The notes beneath the pieces are model-generated. The model saw only the letters and a list, made by a program, of their open reading frames with translations. It ran no database searches and was not told the DNA's origin. Position numbers and translations under genes: made by a program. 64,000 bases of DNA from Adiantum capillus-veneris. Its lineage: Eukaryota > Streptophyta > Polypodiopsida > Polypodiales > Pteridaceae. The stretch lies in assembly GCA_014529385.2 (NCBI GenBank), contig CM043958.1:144334734-144398733 (forward strand), given 5' to 3'. This document shows positions 10,575 to 22,759 of the stretch, piece after piece (positions within the stretch are counted from its first letter, which is position 1; the number at the start of each line of letters is the position of its first letter).

Positions 10575-12200
10575 TTAAGGAATGACTGGTTTGATAGGAT
10601 CGTCTGGAAGTTCTTCAATAATCACTCCTTTACTGCGAGTGACTGCCCGTACAGGAAATGGTTCCGGCGCTTTTGCCTCGATAGCCTCAATACTAGGTGC
10701 ATCTGGACACTGAGCTACAAAGTGCCCATATTTCCCACAACTATAGCAAGTTAAGACTTTGCTTCTGGAAATTTCCACGACCTTGGCCTCGGCTAGTATA
10801 CCCCCTTGGTATCTGCCATGCATAGTACCAGTCCCACTGGTACCTGAATTTTCCTCTTTAGGTCCACTAGTCGTCTCTACCTTAGCTGATTTGGCATTTG
10901 TAAATGCAATTAGAGACAAATCCTTACCTTTCTTGAAATGATGGATTCAAATGCCACAATTATTCCACAGATGGCCATACGCTTTGCAGTACGTGCATTG
11001 TGGGCAATCGTTGGAAACATGATCTTTGGATTTGAATTTGGAGCACTAGGTTTCCATCTTCCTCACTGGTGGTCTGGTTTGGCTGATTTCAGCAATCTAC
11101 CTGGCTATTTCGTCAATTTTTCAAAAGCAAGACCCTTTATTAGCCTTGTCCTTGCTCTTTTCATCTAAACTACTATCAGAACTGCTAGAAGTCTCACTGG
11201 AGTTGGAATTCTCCGTAGAAGAGATGCTACTACTAAACCTCCGCTTCTTATGGATCGTTCCTTCTTGGCTTGCTGCTCGAGCTTCAGAGCTCTCTGCACC
11301 AAGTCATTAAACTTCTTTGTGGGTGCAAGTACCTCTTGCTCACTCAGCTTCTTGCTGTAAAATCCATTCAGAAACCATGCACGCAACCTTTTTTCTGAAG
11401 GTGGTTCTTGCAACTGCGTGGTTAACACTTTGATGTTTCCACATAGCTTCTTACAGACAATTTTCCTTGCCTGATCTTATCCAGCTCACAGAGAATGTCT
11501 TCATCGCCTCTGTTATCTGAGTACTCAAGCCTAAAATCCTTGGTCAGTTTATTGTAAGACCCGAGCTGGCAAGCTAGATAGTGGTAATAACATTTTCTTG
11601 CCGCATCCTTCAATGTTTGAGGAAAGTACTCTCCCAGTCATCTTCATCAATATGCGTTAATTCAGCATATTGCTCAAAGGCTTGAATGTGGACATCAGGA
11701 TCATCTTTTTTCCTGCCTTTGAAAACTGGAAAAGAGATCTTTAAGGAAGCAGTGTAATCATGCCTATCTGTATCATCTCTGGTTTCTCTGGTCTTGGTAG
11801 CCTGACTACGTCTGGATGACTTCCTGTAATGATCAGTGTCGGCGTCCCAGTGACCTTCCTTTTCAGTTTCAGTCTCAGTCTCTACCTTGGCCTTCCTGCT
11901 TGTACTATGATGATTGTCTTTGCTACCCTTGGCCTCAGTTGTCTTGTGTGTGGACCTAGAACCTTGAGTCCTGGTTTTGTGTTCCTCACGCTCATCCCTC
12001 CTCCTCCTTGAGTGACTGGAATGCTGAGAGTCTCTGGCCTCTTCAACATTACTCTCCTCCTCTTGAGCCTCAGTCTCACTCTCGGGGTCCCTCTTAGTAT
12101 CAGACTCTCTTGCTGACACTTTTGGAATAGGGTCGACTCGTGTGGAATCAATGCAAAACCAAGTTGACAATTTTCGACCACGACTGACTCTGGGCGGCAT
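10575..12200 (-). pseudogene. Gag of Gypsy C, with zinc knuckle
   Basis: The likely start is the ATG at 12,200-12,198 (MPPRVSRGRK). A long charged, Ser/Arg/Glu-rich region follows (12,200-11,760). Next is a capsid-type block (LKISFPVFKGRKKDDPDVHIQ, broken by a frameshift at 11,610). Further pieces are at 11,422-11,613 and 11,165-11,428. The last piece (10,575-10,919) contains CYSCGKYGHFVAQC, a CX2CX4HX4C knuckle. At least three frame changes separate the pieces, so no full gag can be made. Confidence 0.7.
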
Positions 12201-12600
12201 GTTTGTAGCTAAGAATCCTAACTGGGAGACAAAGCTTGTTGGTCTAAGAGAAATCAGCTCTAGCCACTGTGATCGCCAAAATGGAATGAGAGCTGGTTTC
12301 TTCAAACAGCTATTCCAGTGTTAGAGTTCAGAGCTAGCTATTGATTATCTAAGCGGTTCAGTTATAGTAAGGACTGGAATAAAGTACTGGAATGAAATAG
12401 AGAACTAAATTGGAATAATGTACTAAAATGGAAGACACAAACTGGAAGACTGGGAATGGTATCATAGATTCAAATCAGTAGTACAAAGATATTCAGTACA
12501 GTGTACAACAGGCTTAAGCTCAGATGAAGTTTGAGGATTGATTATAGGAGTAAGTGATTACAGAGTTGAAAGCCAAAAGCTTATGAAGCTAAAAGTCTAG

Positions 12601-13117
12601 AAGCAAGAAACACCAATGTACAATCTCGTATACACCTCAACAAAATGGTTTTGCCGAAAGAAAAACTACGTCGCTTACGGAGATGGCACGATGTATGGCC
12701 AAGAGTCAAGCTTTGCCACAATCGTTTTGGGTTGAGGCTATCATGTGTGCTACTTATGTACTTAATAGGTTTCCTACCAAAGCCTTGCAATCTATGACTC
12801 CTTACGAAGCATGGCATGATAAAAATTTTGGTGCCATAAACGCAACACCAAAAATTGGACAGGCTATTAAATGTATATTTTTTGGTTATAGTACTGAAAG
12901 AAAAGGTTACATGTTATACCATACACAAAGGAAACATATCTTGATTGCATGAGATATTGTGTTTGTGGAAGATTCTATTTAGCCTTTGGTATCATGTACT
13001 AGAGACAATAATGCAAGCTCACATGACATTTATGACACTTTGTTGCCTCTTTTTAAAGGTGGAAACTTGAAGGTAAGTTCCAATGAGGAAAATGTATAGC
13101 CTATAAGGGTTTCTAAA
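12601..13117 (+). mobile_element. Copia integrase fragment (copy D)
   Basis: The plus strand matches the complete Copia element at about 19,352-19,910: the [14 protein letters not shown]-type catalytic-Glu block (here F for V and T for N), EMARCM, LPQSFW, and downstream GYSTERKGYMLYH. It has an internal deletion after YEAWHDK, stops, and two sharp ends. The left end abuts Gypsy C. The right end (GGTTTCTAAA) abuts the first base of the Gypsy A LTR, so A inserted into this older Copia copy. Confidence 0.85.
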
Positions 13118-14737
13118 TGTCATAAAATATAATATCTAACCAACCCAAATGATTTTCTCATATTAAACTGATCATTTAATGTGGGATAATAAATGGGAAC
13201 AAGGGTTAGAATATAGACATGTACTTACGGATCTATCTCAACACAGGGCCAATGGTAAAGGGGTCCAAATGAGAGCTGATTTGTCAAAGAGCAAGGCTAA
13301 CTAATGGAGCTTAAAAGACCTTAGGGTTAGCTTAATTAAAGACCAGGTCCTAAAATGGTTAGTGTTAAAAGTTCTTTGACCTTAGGCAAGCTAGGGCTGA
13401 GCTTAAGGTGGAAACCCAACCTAAGCTTGAGGTGCTTGTCATGCTTGATGACTAAGGTGCTTGTCGTGCTTGATGAGTAAGGTGCTTGAGCTACTTGTTG
13501 TTCTTGATGACTAAGGTTCTTGAGGCGCTTTTCGTGCTTGATGACTAAGGTGCTTGAGGTGCTTCTCATGCTTGATGACTAGGGTACTTGAGGTGCTTGT
13601 CATACTTAATGACGAAGGTGCTTGAGAAGCTTCCCATGCATGGGGGGTAAGGTGCTTGAGTCAAAAAGAGACCCTACAAAGGAGGGGAAAGCCCCAAAGT
13701 TAGGGGAATCTTTGACTTAACCTCCCACTCACCCAAAAGGCACCCCTTTTCTCAAGGGGAACATGGGATACATGTCAGACTCTCCCTATGCTTAGCCACA
13801 TGGTGTGCTTGAATGCTATTGGTTGGGCTAAAGAGGGGTCCAATGAGCTTCTAGTTGCTTCTAGTTCCATCCAGCAAATATCTAGATATTTTCAAGCTCT
13901 CTCTCTCTAAGGGGTAAGGAGGAAACTTGTCCAAAGACTACCCATGTACTTGAAATGCATGCTGCATGTGATTGGCTAGGGGGAGAGGTAGAACTCACCC
14001 CAAGCAAGCAAGGGGTGTGTTGGGGGGGTATTCACCACACACACAGGCGCTCATTTTGTGGATTCATTCTCACTTGGTGACAGTAGAGGAACTCCACCTC
14101 CTTCTCCAAGCTTTTGATAAGTGAGAGCCTACACCAACACTCTTGGCTATGGAATGCAAATCCAATCAAGAGCCATGCTTCAATGCTTAAGCTTACCATC
14201 TTCTCCATCTTCATTACTATGCTACTATGTATGCTAGCAAGAAAAGTGATGATAAGTGAGGAACTATTTATTTCTCCTATGGAATGTTTCTTCTTCCTCT
14301 TCCCTACCCTCATTTTCCGCTAGCTCTCTCCACCTTCGAAGGTGTTTGAGGCCTTGGGACTGAGGCTTGGGATAGTTAATGCTTTCTACAAAGTTTATGT
14401 TATGCTTGTGATGCATGAAGCTTTCCATCTTCATTGCATCACCTAGGCCACAAGGAACACAAAGATTGTATTGTACCAAGTCTCTCTTGATGGGAGAAAC
14501 TATAATACAAATGCCTATTGGAGGGGGGACCGGCTCTGTATGAATCCAGTCCTCAACTGTTGTCATGTTCTCTAAACTCTCTCTCTTGCTAAAGTATTTT
14601 TCATGTCAAGATAACTAAGTACCATGTTTATGTTGCTACCATCAATTAATTTCACCCGCTATGCTCACAAAGTAATCTCACAGAAGTGCTTTATCTAATT
14701 CCACTACTCTCAAAGTTCATAGGCCATTTCCATTACA
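13118..14737 (+). repeat. 5' LTR of Gypsy A
   Basis: It starts TGTCATAAAAT, as does the 3' LTR at 26,796, and ends ATTACA immediately before a TTGGTATCAGAG primer site. About 1,620 bp long. It contains a degenerate 34-bp tandem array. Identity with the surviving 3' LTR segment is about 92% over 343 bp by eye. Confidence 0.8.
13419..13665 (+). repeat. 34-bp tandem array inside the Gypsy A LTR
   Basis: About seven units of the form GGTGCTTGAGGTGCTTGTCN...CTTGATGACTAA, mostly 34 bp with two of 25 bp, diverged by a few bases each. The 3' LTR is broken off inside the first unit of the same array. Confidence 0.85.
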
Positions 14738-14750
14738 TTGGTATCAGAGA
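14738..14750 (+). other. Primer binding site of Gypsy A
   Basis: TTGGTATCAGAGA directly after the LTR end matches the TGGTATCAGAGC site complementary to the 3' end of initiator tRNA-Met. Confidence 0.75.
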
Positions 14751-15108
14751 ATTTGGTTTCTCTTTTCTTGTTTAAGAAGAGAGGTCCTTAAGTAGCCTAT
14801 TAATGGTTGATTTTAATAATTATATTAGGGTAAGCGGGACAGGGATCTATTATCGGTTTTGTTGAGCCCACTATGTGGGATATGGTGCACACCTCGGGAG
14901 CTTTGGTCTTAATAATGGAGTCTTCTTAGACTTGCCTATGGATTTACCATTATTGAGCCATAAGAAGTCCAAAAAGAGCTATCCCTCTGCAACTTTGCTA
15001 TGTTAGAACCACTCCACTACTCTCTATAATTAACGAATTTGAGCCGTGGGTGTAGATTCTTAAGTGCCTATTTCAAAGGCTAAGACGAGTAGCAACTAAC
15101 GTTTTGAA

Positions 15109-16832
15109 TTGCCAAAGCATACACTAAGTAAACATATAAGTTTAATTAACATGCCTGACAATAACCAAGAGAGTAGAATGAACATTGATAACTTTGATTT
15201 TGCACATGAAGGTGCTATTGATGATGCCCCCATGTTTATTAATTATCTCATTACTATGTTGCAAGCAGTTATGGGCAACCCTGCTTTGCAAGCCAAAGTT
15301 ACTCAACAAATTTGTGCTTATGGGATTTCCTTTCCTCTCCAAGAGGAGAGAGAGCTTAGGAGGCCTCTTGATGAGACCCCCAAAAGAAGACTCTCTCCCA
15401 TACAAGAGGAGGAATCCAATGAACAAGAAAGTAATGAATCCCTAAGTTCCTTCGAAGATGTGGCTCTACAAAGACGAAAAACTAAACGATCACCAACTCC
15501 TCCCAAGAGGAAACGGTTAACCCATAGTACTTCTCCTCGTTATCCGAAAGGGAAGAGAGGAAACAAAGGAAGAAAAGGGCAAGAAAGAGGTCATCCTCTT
15601 CTCCTTCTTCTTCACCTTCCTCCTCTACCGATGAAAGCTATGGCTATTCTCCTAGAGAATACAAGAAGGGAGGACATCGCAAATCTTACACTGCATGGCG
15701 AAGGTCACAAAAGCTAAAGAAGGTCAAAGACGGAGGAAAGAGTATCTCTTTTCTCACCTATGATGGCACCTTTGGTGCTACTGACAAAGTATTGGCCTTC
15801 ATCCAACAATTTGATGCGGCCTTTGGGGAAGAGGGCTTCACAGAGTCCTCCAAGATACACCATGTAGCTATGCACTTCCAATAATTGGCTCAACAATGGT
15901 GGGCTAGCCTTCGTGGCAACGGAAAATCCCCAAAGACATGGAAAACTCTCCAAGTTTCCATCATGAAGGAATTCCTTGCAAGCGATGCAAAAGACAAAAT
16001 GCTCACCAAATGGTGGAGAGGTGGAGTTTGAGGCTTCTCTCTCATGATTCTATCCACACATATGTGGACAAGTTTTGGGATTTACATCTCAAGGCTACTA
16101 TCTTTCAAAAGATAGACTTTGCCGAGAAAAAGCAACAATTCTGTGCGGGATTACTTGAAGAGATGGCCTAGTATGTCAACTCTCAACGGCCTGGTTCTAT
16201 CACCAAAGTAATCCACCATACCAGGTTGCTTCGCATATCAATTTCCATCAAGGGCCCGCTAGATGGAATGTCAAGCCCATTGAAAACAAAGACAAAAGTG
16301 ATGCAAAGGAAAAAATTAATACCCAAAATTCTTCCCAAGGCCATTCCAACAACAACAACAACAATCGGTCCAAAGAGAAAGGAGTTTACAAAGGTAAAAA
16401 TAAACTCTCTCTTGAAGAGCTTGCAACTTTTTGCAAGGATTACAAATGTTTGAAGTGTGGGGAGCAAGGACATGGTTATCGTTCTTGCCCAAAAGAAATG
16501 CTCACAATGAGACTCCTAGAGCTTCCACTATCGAAGCTCCAAAAGAGAATGCTCATTACAAAGGATCACCTCTCTCCTATGCTTGGGGAAAGGTAAGGGA
16601 GCATGATGCCTTCATCTTGTTTGACCCTGGCTCTACTCATAACTTCATATCGACAGAGTTGGCCACCAAGTTGGGCATTCAAGCTTTTGAGATGGGAGAT
16701 GTTGTAACTGCTGATGCCGCTTTCAAGGGACAGCAAGCCTCCGTTACTCCCTTGATCGGGAAGTTGAGGCTTCATGTCCAAAGCTATATCGACAAAGAAG
16801 AATTCTTTATCTCTCCTCTCCAACATGAGGAT
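15109..16832 (+). pseudogene. Gag and start of protease of Gypsy A, interrupted by Copia
   Basis: The frame from 15,109 (202 codons, with another ATG at 15,151) is a charged gag N-terminus with basic KRSPTPPKRKR stretches. It then shifts. Capsid-like residues (FLTYDGTFGATDKVLAFIQQ; WWASLRGNGKSP) follow with stops. A CCHC knuckle (CLKCGEQGHGYRSC) is at about 16,448-16,490. The next frame (16,431-16,832) holds the protease active-site block ILFDPGSTHNFIS, where DSG has become DPG. Reading breaks at 16,832 where the Copia LTR starts, and continues after it at 21,897 with an ILGAPWL block, the second protease signature. Confidence 0.8.
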
Positions 16833-17059
16833 TGTTACCATATACATGTGGTAGTGATGTGTGTGAACACACTAGGACCGCCGGGGCATTTTTTCCCTCT
16901 TTAGGAGGTTTTTTCCCCCGTGCATTGTATATACGCCCATCACTCTAGGGCTATCTATCTTTCCATTGCACACTAAGTAACACACTCTCTATTGTGTGCC
17001 TTGAGCTTCCTTCGTCTTCTCCAAGGTGTGTGTGTTTCTCTGCAACCCTAATTCCAACA
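16833..17059 (+). repeat. 5' LTR of complete Copia
   Basis: TGTTACCATA...CCAACA, 227 bp. A TGTATATAC box near 16,926 is a candidate core promoter. The 3' LTR is 21,670-21,896. Confidence 0.95.
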
Positions 17060-17060
17060 A

Positions 17061-17073
17061 TCGGTATCAGAGC
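17061..17073 (+). other. Primer binding site of complete Copia
   Basis: TCGGTATCAGAGC one base after the LTR matches the initiator tRNA-Met site TGGTATCAGAGC except at the second position. Confidence 0.85.
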
Positions 17074-17386
17074 AGGTCATGTCCTCCCGGGCTTAGTCGC
17101 CAGCTGCTCCAGCACACGCCTGCTCACTTTCTCCGATTTCAGTGAGCTTTGGTGAGCGTTCACAGGTCTGCTCAGAATTTTGATTTGGGCTCATTTCGGC
17201 CTCCGTTTCCACTATAGGCAGTACTGCACAGGCTATTTCGTCATTTTGTGCAAAATTTCTGTCAGTGTCGTTTTTTGCATTACAGGTGCCTTATAGTCTT
17301 CTACGGTTTGTGCTATATAGCACAGGTTGTTCCCGCTCCATTTCTCCTATTTTCGATCAGTTTTCACATCAGGTGCAGCATTTACC

Positions 17387-20300
17387 ATGGCTGACAACAA
17401 CAACACAGATGTGTTCAAGATGTTTGTTGCTGAGGACAGGTTGGATGGGGACAACTACCCTATGTGGGCTCATATGATGCAACATGTTCTTGTGTCAAAG
17501 GGTGTCTGGAACATTGTGCAGAGCATTGATGTACGTCCTGGTTCTGATGATGTAGGCAATGTTGAGGATGTTGCAGGTCTTGCTGCAAGGATTGCAGCTG
17601 TTAGAGTTGTTTTGCCTATGGCAGAACAAGCTCGTTGGGATGTTAAGGATGCACAGGATCATGCATTGATTGCGTTGTCTATGAAGCGCACCATTGTTCC
17701 TCACATCCATTCAGCAAAATCTCCAAAAAAGGCTTGGGATATTTTAGCAGGTCTTTATGCAAGCCGCAATGAGGCTAAAATTCCTTTGCTGCGTAAAGAG
17801 CTGGAGTCAAAGATTATGCATGAGGAAGATGATATGGACACTTTCCTTGCTAGTGTCAAGGATATCAATGAGCAGCTTATTTCTACAGGTGAAGTCATTT
17901 CAAACAGTTCCCTTGTGCAGACTGTTCTTGATGCCTTACCAGATTCCTACCAAACTTTTGCTAGTACTTGGAGACTGATGACCCAAGGAAATCCTGAGGT
18001 TGTCAAGTTTGATGCATTATGCACATTGCTGTTGCAAGAGTCACTTTCTATAAAAAAACAGGACTAGGCAGCGTGCAGTTGAACAGGCTTTTATTGCTTC
18101 TCAAAGAAGGGTGGTAACAGTAATGCAGCCACTTCTTATGGTTCTGCTACGAATGGCAAAAATTATTTTCCTAATGCTTCTGTTGGCAGTACTTCGTCTG
18201 GAAATTCTGGTGATAAGGGCAAAAAGAAGATGCGTTGCCATTATTGTAAAGCCAATGATCACTTGATCAAGTCGTGTCCTAAGTTGAAGGCCAAAGAGGC
18301 TAAGAATAAAGAGGGTGGTTCCACTGCAAATGCTGGTTCCACTACAAATGCAGCCATTGTTGAGTCTTCTGTGAAAGGAGACTGTGTTGCTGATGTTGAT
18401 GCAGAATGGGCTTTTAGCGCAGAGTGCAATTACAATCCTGTTGTCCATGATGCATGCTTGTCAGTTGCTGCAGATTCACATGTGTGGTATTTTGACAGTG
18501 GTGCTACAAAGCACATTACCTCACATCGTGAATTGTTTACCTCTCTCGAGTGTGTCCCTCATGGGAATTCAGTCACTTGTGCCAACAACGCCTCTTATCC
18601 AGTTCATGGAGTTGGAAAGATTGTGCTTACTGCTGCTACTAGCAGTTCTTTCACATTTGTTGATGCACTTTATGTACCTGGGATCAAGAAGAATCTCTTA
18701 TCTGTATCCGCACTTGCTAGACTTGGACTTGTAGTCAAATTTGTGGATGACAGATGTACAATTCATGATCTCAGTTTTGGTGATGAAATTGTTGCATCTG
18801 GGCTTTTGTGTCATGGGCTGTATAAGCTCACTTTGTATGACAAGTGTGGACAAAATTTTGCAAATGCTGTTGCAGATTCAAGGGCTATTTCAGATGCAAA
18901 ACTTTGGCATGCACGTTTTGGTCATCTGAATTTTTCCAGTTTGCTGCGTTTGCAGAAATCTGATATGGTTGCTTCTTTGCCGCCTCTTGAAGCACCTTTC
19001 AAACATGTTTGTGTAGGCTGTATTTTGGGTAAGATGTAGCGTTCTAAATTTCCAAAGGATGGTTCAGTTCGGGCCACATGTAGGTTGCAGCTTGTGCATA
19101 GTGATGTTTGTGGGCCCATGCAAACTCCGTCCTTGGGCAATTACCTGTACTTCGTGACTTTCATAGATGATTACTCCAGGCATGCATGGGTATTTCTGCT
19201 TAAAGCGAAGTCCGAAGTTTTTATGTGCTTCAAACAATTTCTGGCTATGGCTGAAAATGTCTCGAAATGTACTATGGGCACCCTCCATTCCGATCGAGGG
19301 GGGGAGTATATGTCTCATGAATTTAATGCATTTCTAGCTAGTCGTGGGATAAAACACCAATGTACAGTGCCTTATACACCTCAGCAAAATGGTGTTGCTG
19401 AGAGGAAAAACAGGTCACTGACGGAAATGGCACGATGTATGGTCAAAAGTCAAGCTTTGCCGCATTCTTTTTGGCTTGAGGCCATTATGTGTGCCACTTA
19501 TGTACTTAACAGGTGTCCTACGAAAGCTTTGCAGTCTATTACTCCATATGAAGCATGGCATGATAGAAAGCCTTCTATTGAGCACATGCGTGTTTTTGGT
19601 TGTTTGGCATATGCTTTGGTGCCACAAGTGCAGCACAGAAAATTGGATGATAAGGCTGTCAAATGTATTTTTGTTGGTTATAGTGCTGAAAGCAAAGGAT
19701 ACAGGTTGTATCATCCGCAAACAAAACGTATTCTGGTTTCACGGGATGTGTTTGTGGAAGATTCTATTCAGCCCTTGCTGTCATGTACTAGAGACAGTAA
19801 TGTAAGCTCACAGGACATTTATGACACTTTGTTGCCTCGTTTTAGTGGTGGAAATACGAATGTAAGTTCGAATGAGGCAAATGTACAGCCTATGGGGGTT
19901 TCTGAAAATGTTCTAGATCAGCCTATTACTGATGCAGATGTACATGATGTACTTGATAAGGAAAGGGCTGAAAATGAGCAGGCTAGAGGTATGCCAAAAT
20001 GGCTGGTGCACACTTTGCGTGACAGTAAATTGGATGCACCTTTGTCTAGTCGTACTTGTTCAGGCTCTCGCCATGCATCTTATGCATCAGATTGTTATGC
20101 TTTGGCTGTGTCTAGCTTACATGATGTTGAGGAGCCTCTGACTTTTGATGAAGCACAAAATTCAGAAAATTGGATGGCTACCATGCAATCAGAATATGAT
20201 GCACTTATAGTGAATGACACATGGACTTTATGTGACTTGCCTCCTGGCAAAAAGGCCATTGGTACGAAGTGGGTTTACAAGTTGAAACGGAAGCCGGATG

Positions 20301-21594
20301 GTGAGATCGATTGCCATAAGGCTCGACTTGTTGCAAAGGGTTATGCACAGCAAAAAGGCATAGATTATGAAGAGACTTTTGCTCCCACTTGTCGTATGAC
20401 TACTGTGCGTTTTCTATGTGCATTGGCAGCTCATTTTGGTTGGGATGTACATCAATCAGACATTGTTACTGCTTTCTTGAATGGTGACATATTTGAGGAA
20501 GTTTATGTAACGCAGCCTCTCGGTTTTGTCATAAAAGGATAAGAGGACAAAGTGTGCAAATGTAACAAGGCTTTGTATGGGTTGAAGCAATCTCCTCGTG
20601 CTTGGTATGAGAAAGCTGACACTCATTTGGTCAAACAAGGCTTTCGTAACAGTCCAACAAAAAGCACATTGTATGTAAAGCGTGAGGGTGATGTACTTGT
20701 CATTGTGGTTCTTTATGTTGATGATTTGCTGATCACTTGACCAAATGTTTGAGTATGCAGTTTAAGCAGTGTGATGGTGGTATTGCCTTGTGTCAGAAAA
20801 GTTACATAGAGACATTGCTATGTAAGTTTGGACTTGAGGATTGCAAACCTATTGCCACTTCCATGGAAACAGGTTTGAAGTTGAGTCTACATGATGCTGG
20901 TGATCCTGCTGATGTCACTCTTTATCAAACTGTTGTTGGCTGCCTCATTTATGTATGCAACACGAGGCCGGATATTCAGTTTGCAGTCTCACAGGTCAGC
21001 AGATTTATGCATAGCCCAAGGTCTAAGCATTGGCAAGCTGTCGAGAGGATTTTCCGCTACCTTAGTGGCACTTTACATCTTGGCTTGTTTTATCCCAAGG
21101 GGGGATCATTGCCGCCAGAATTACATGCTTTTTCGGACTCAGATTGGGCTGGTTGTTTTGACACGCGAGTGTCCACAAGTGGTTTTTGTTTCATGCTTGG
21201 CAGTTCATGTATATCATGGTTGAGCAAGAAGCAACCTACTGTGGCCACTTCGAGTTGTGAGGCTGAGTACAAGAAAGTCTTCACAGCTACGGTTGAGTGT
21301 GTATGGCTCAGACGCCTTATGGCTGATTTGGATGTTGGACAGGACACTGCCAACACTATCTACACTGACAGTCAGAGCGCATTGGCAGTTGCGAGGAACC
21401 CAGTTTTTCATGCTCGCACAAAGCACATTGAGGTGCATTACCACTATGTCAGGGAGAGGCTCTCAGCAGGAGAGATCAGCTTGGCTTATGTGCCAACACA
21501 GGACAACCTTGCAGATCTTTTCACAAAGGCATTGTCTCGTGAGAAGCTTGAAGCTTTCCACAAAGCTTTGGGCTTACTCCCCTTTGTGGATTGA
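17387..21594 (+). pseudogene. Copia gag-pol polyprotein, disrupted
   Basis: The start at 17,387 (MADNNNTDVFKMF) is preceded by ACC, a good plant context. Gag (to about 18,300) ends in knuckle CHYCKANDHLIKSC. Protease has VWYFDSGATKHITS. Integrase has LWHARFGHLN...CVGC, then HSDVCGP, the LHSDRGGEY block and QNGVAERKN. Reverse transcriptase has DVHQSDIVTAFLNGD and LYVDDLLIT. RNase H has FSDSDWAGC, SCEAEY and YTDSQSALAVA. Breaks seen: paired frameshifts near an A-run at 18,050-18,110, TAG at 19,037, TAA at 20,540, and TGA at 20,738. A deletion just after the YVDD box is shown by comparison with the copy at 62,750-62,930. Most pieces share one frame, so damage is light. Confidence 0.92.
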
Positions 21595-21657
21595 TCCTGT
21601 CCTCAGGGCATGGCATTTCCCTTTACTCATGTGCCAGCTCTGGTTCACCGCATCACT

Positions 21658-21669
21658 CCAGGGGGGGTT
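21658..21669 (+). other. Polypurine tract of complete Copia
   Basis: CCAGGGGGGGTT directly before the 3' LTR. The family copy at 61,931-61,942 has the same G-run on the opposite strand. Confidence 0.85.
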
Positions 21670-21896
21670 TGTTACCATATACATGTGGTAGTGATGTGTG
21701 TGAACACACTAGGACCGTTGGGGCATTTATTCCCTCTTTAGGAGGTTTTTTCCCCCGTGCATTGTATATATGCCCATCACTCTAGGGCTATCTATCTTTC
21801 CATTGCACACTAAGTAACACACTCTCTATTCTGTGCCTTGAGCTTCCTTCGTCTTCTCCAAGCTGTGTGTGTTTCTCTGTAACCCTAATTCGAACA
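21670..21896 (+). repeat. 3' LTR of complete Copia
   Basis: 227 bp, TGTTACCATA...CGAACA. I count eight substitutions and no indels relative to 16,833-17,059. Confidence 0.95.
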
Positions 21897-22759
21897 AGGA
21901 TGCTATCCTAGGGGCACCATGGTTGTCAACATGAAGTTTCCTGAAAGGAGAATATACTTCACCTATAGGGGAAAGAATATGTATATAGATGCTAATGAGT
22001 CTAGTCGTACTATACCACTTGTAAATCTCTTGCCCTTGATAAATCAATGAAGAGCTCAATTTCTGCTACATGATTTTTGTCAAAGGGGTCCTATTGTTTC
22101 ATCAAAGGTGAATGGTAGGAATCAAGAAGAGTTAGACTTGTCTAACTTTCTAAAAGGATTCCAAGATGTGTTCATCGATGATATCCCTATGGACTTACCT
22201 TCAGGGGATGATGACCATCGAATTGAGCTCCTATCAGGAAGCTCACCGCCTAACAAACCTCCTTATCGAGTTTCCCAAGCTCAACAAGACGAGATCATGA
22301 GGCAAGTACAAGAATTGGTAGGCAAAGGGATGGTGAGGCCTAGCCTCTCCCTTTTGTTCTCCAGTTCTTTTGGTGCAAAAGAAAGATGAAACATACTGCA
22401 TGTGTGTGGACTATCGTGCATTAAACCATATCACTATCAAAAACAGATTTCCCGTACATCGGGTAGAAGATTTGTTTGATAAGCTACAAGGCTCTATCTA
22501 CTTCAGTAGGATTGACCTTAAAAGTGGCTACCATCAAATAAGGATAGTGAATGAAGATATCCTAAAGATCGTGTTTCGTACAACATTTGGCCTTTATGAA
22601 TATCTACTCATGCCTTGGCTTGACTAATGCACCAGCTCCATTCAATCGATTAATGGAGAAAATTTTTAGACCCTATCGCAAATTCATTGGAGTGTTCTTT
22701 GATGATATCATCATCTACTCCAAGTCCTTGGAGGAACACAAGCAGCATCTCCAAGTGGT
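21897..22759 (+). pseudogene. Gypsy A protease end and reverse transcriptase fingers/palm
   Basis: The region begins with the AGGAT duplication, then ILGAPWLSTMKF (end of protease). At 22,108-22,770 comes reverse transcriptase: LDLSNFLKGFQDVF, PPNKPPYRVS, then after a frameshift VQKKDETYCMCVDYRALN, YFSRIDLKSGYHQI and TTFGLYEYLLMP. After a 2-bp deletion, LTNAPAPFNRLM and the catalytic FFDDIIIYS box follow. The last residues before the inserted LTR are EEHKQHLQVV. The enzyme would copy element RNA, but two frameshifts disable it. Confidence 0.85.

Larger units (their letters stand above)
8355..12590 (-). mobile_element. Gypsy element C, minus strand, interrupted by B-minus
   Basis: From high to low coordinates the minus strand gives gag (12,200-10,575), a protease-like segment (10,104-9,874) and reverse transcriptase (about 8,870-8,355). 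The reverse transcriptase is cut right after a block reading LLGHIVFKNGIEM, where the B-minus LTR begins. The remainder of pol lies off-window. The right limit is set by the Copia scrap starting near 12,601. The stretch 12,300-12,590 is AT-rich, has no frame, and is probably leader or LTR, although I could not define LTR ends. Confidence 0.75.
16833..21896 (+). mobile_element. Complete Copia LTR retrotransposon, 5,064 bp
   Basis: Both LTRs are 227 bp, start TGTTACC and end AACA. The element is flanked by perfect 5-bp duplications AGGAT (16,828-16,832 and 21,897-21,901). It has a Met-type primer site, one gag-pol region in Copia order (gag, protease, integrase, reverse transcriptase, RNase H) and a polypurine tract. 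By my count the LTRs differ at 8 of 227 positions (about 96.5% identity). It sits inside the protease of Gypsy A. Coding is broken, so it is structurally complete but non-autonomous. Relatives in the window are at 12,601 and 61,703. Confidence 0.95.

Noticed and set aside
16431-16904. 157-codon frame as an independent aspartic protease gene
   Set aside because: It is the protease of Gypsy A running into the Copia LTR. The last residues are encoded by the LTR.
19085-20542. 485-codon frame as an intact Copia gene
   Set aside because: It is only the middle of a gag-pol (integrase to reverse transcriptase) bounded by in-frame stops at 19,037 and 20,540 within homologous coding sequence.
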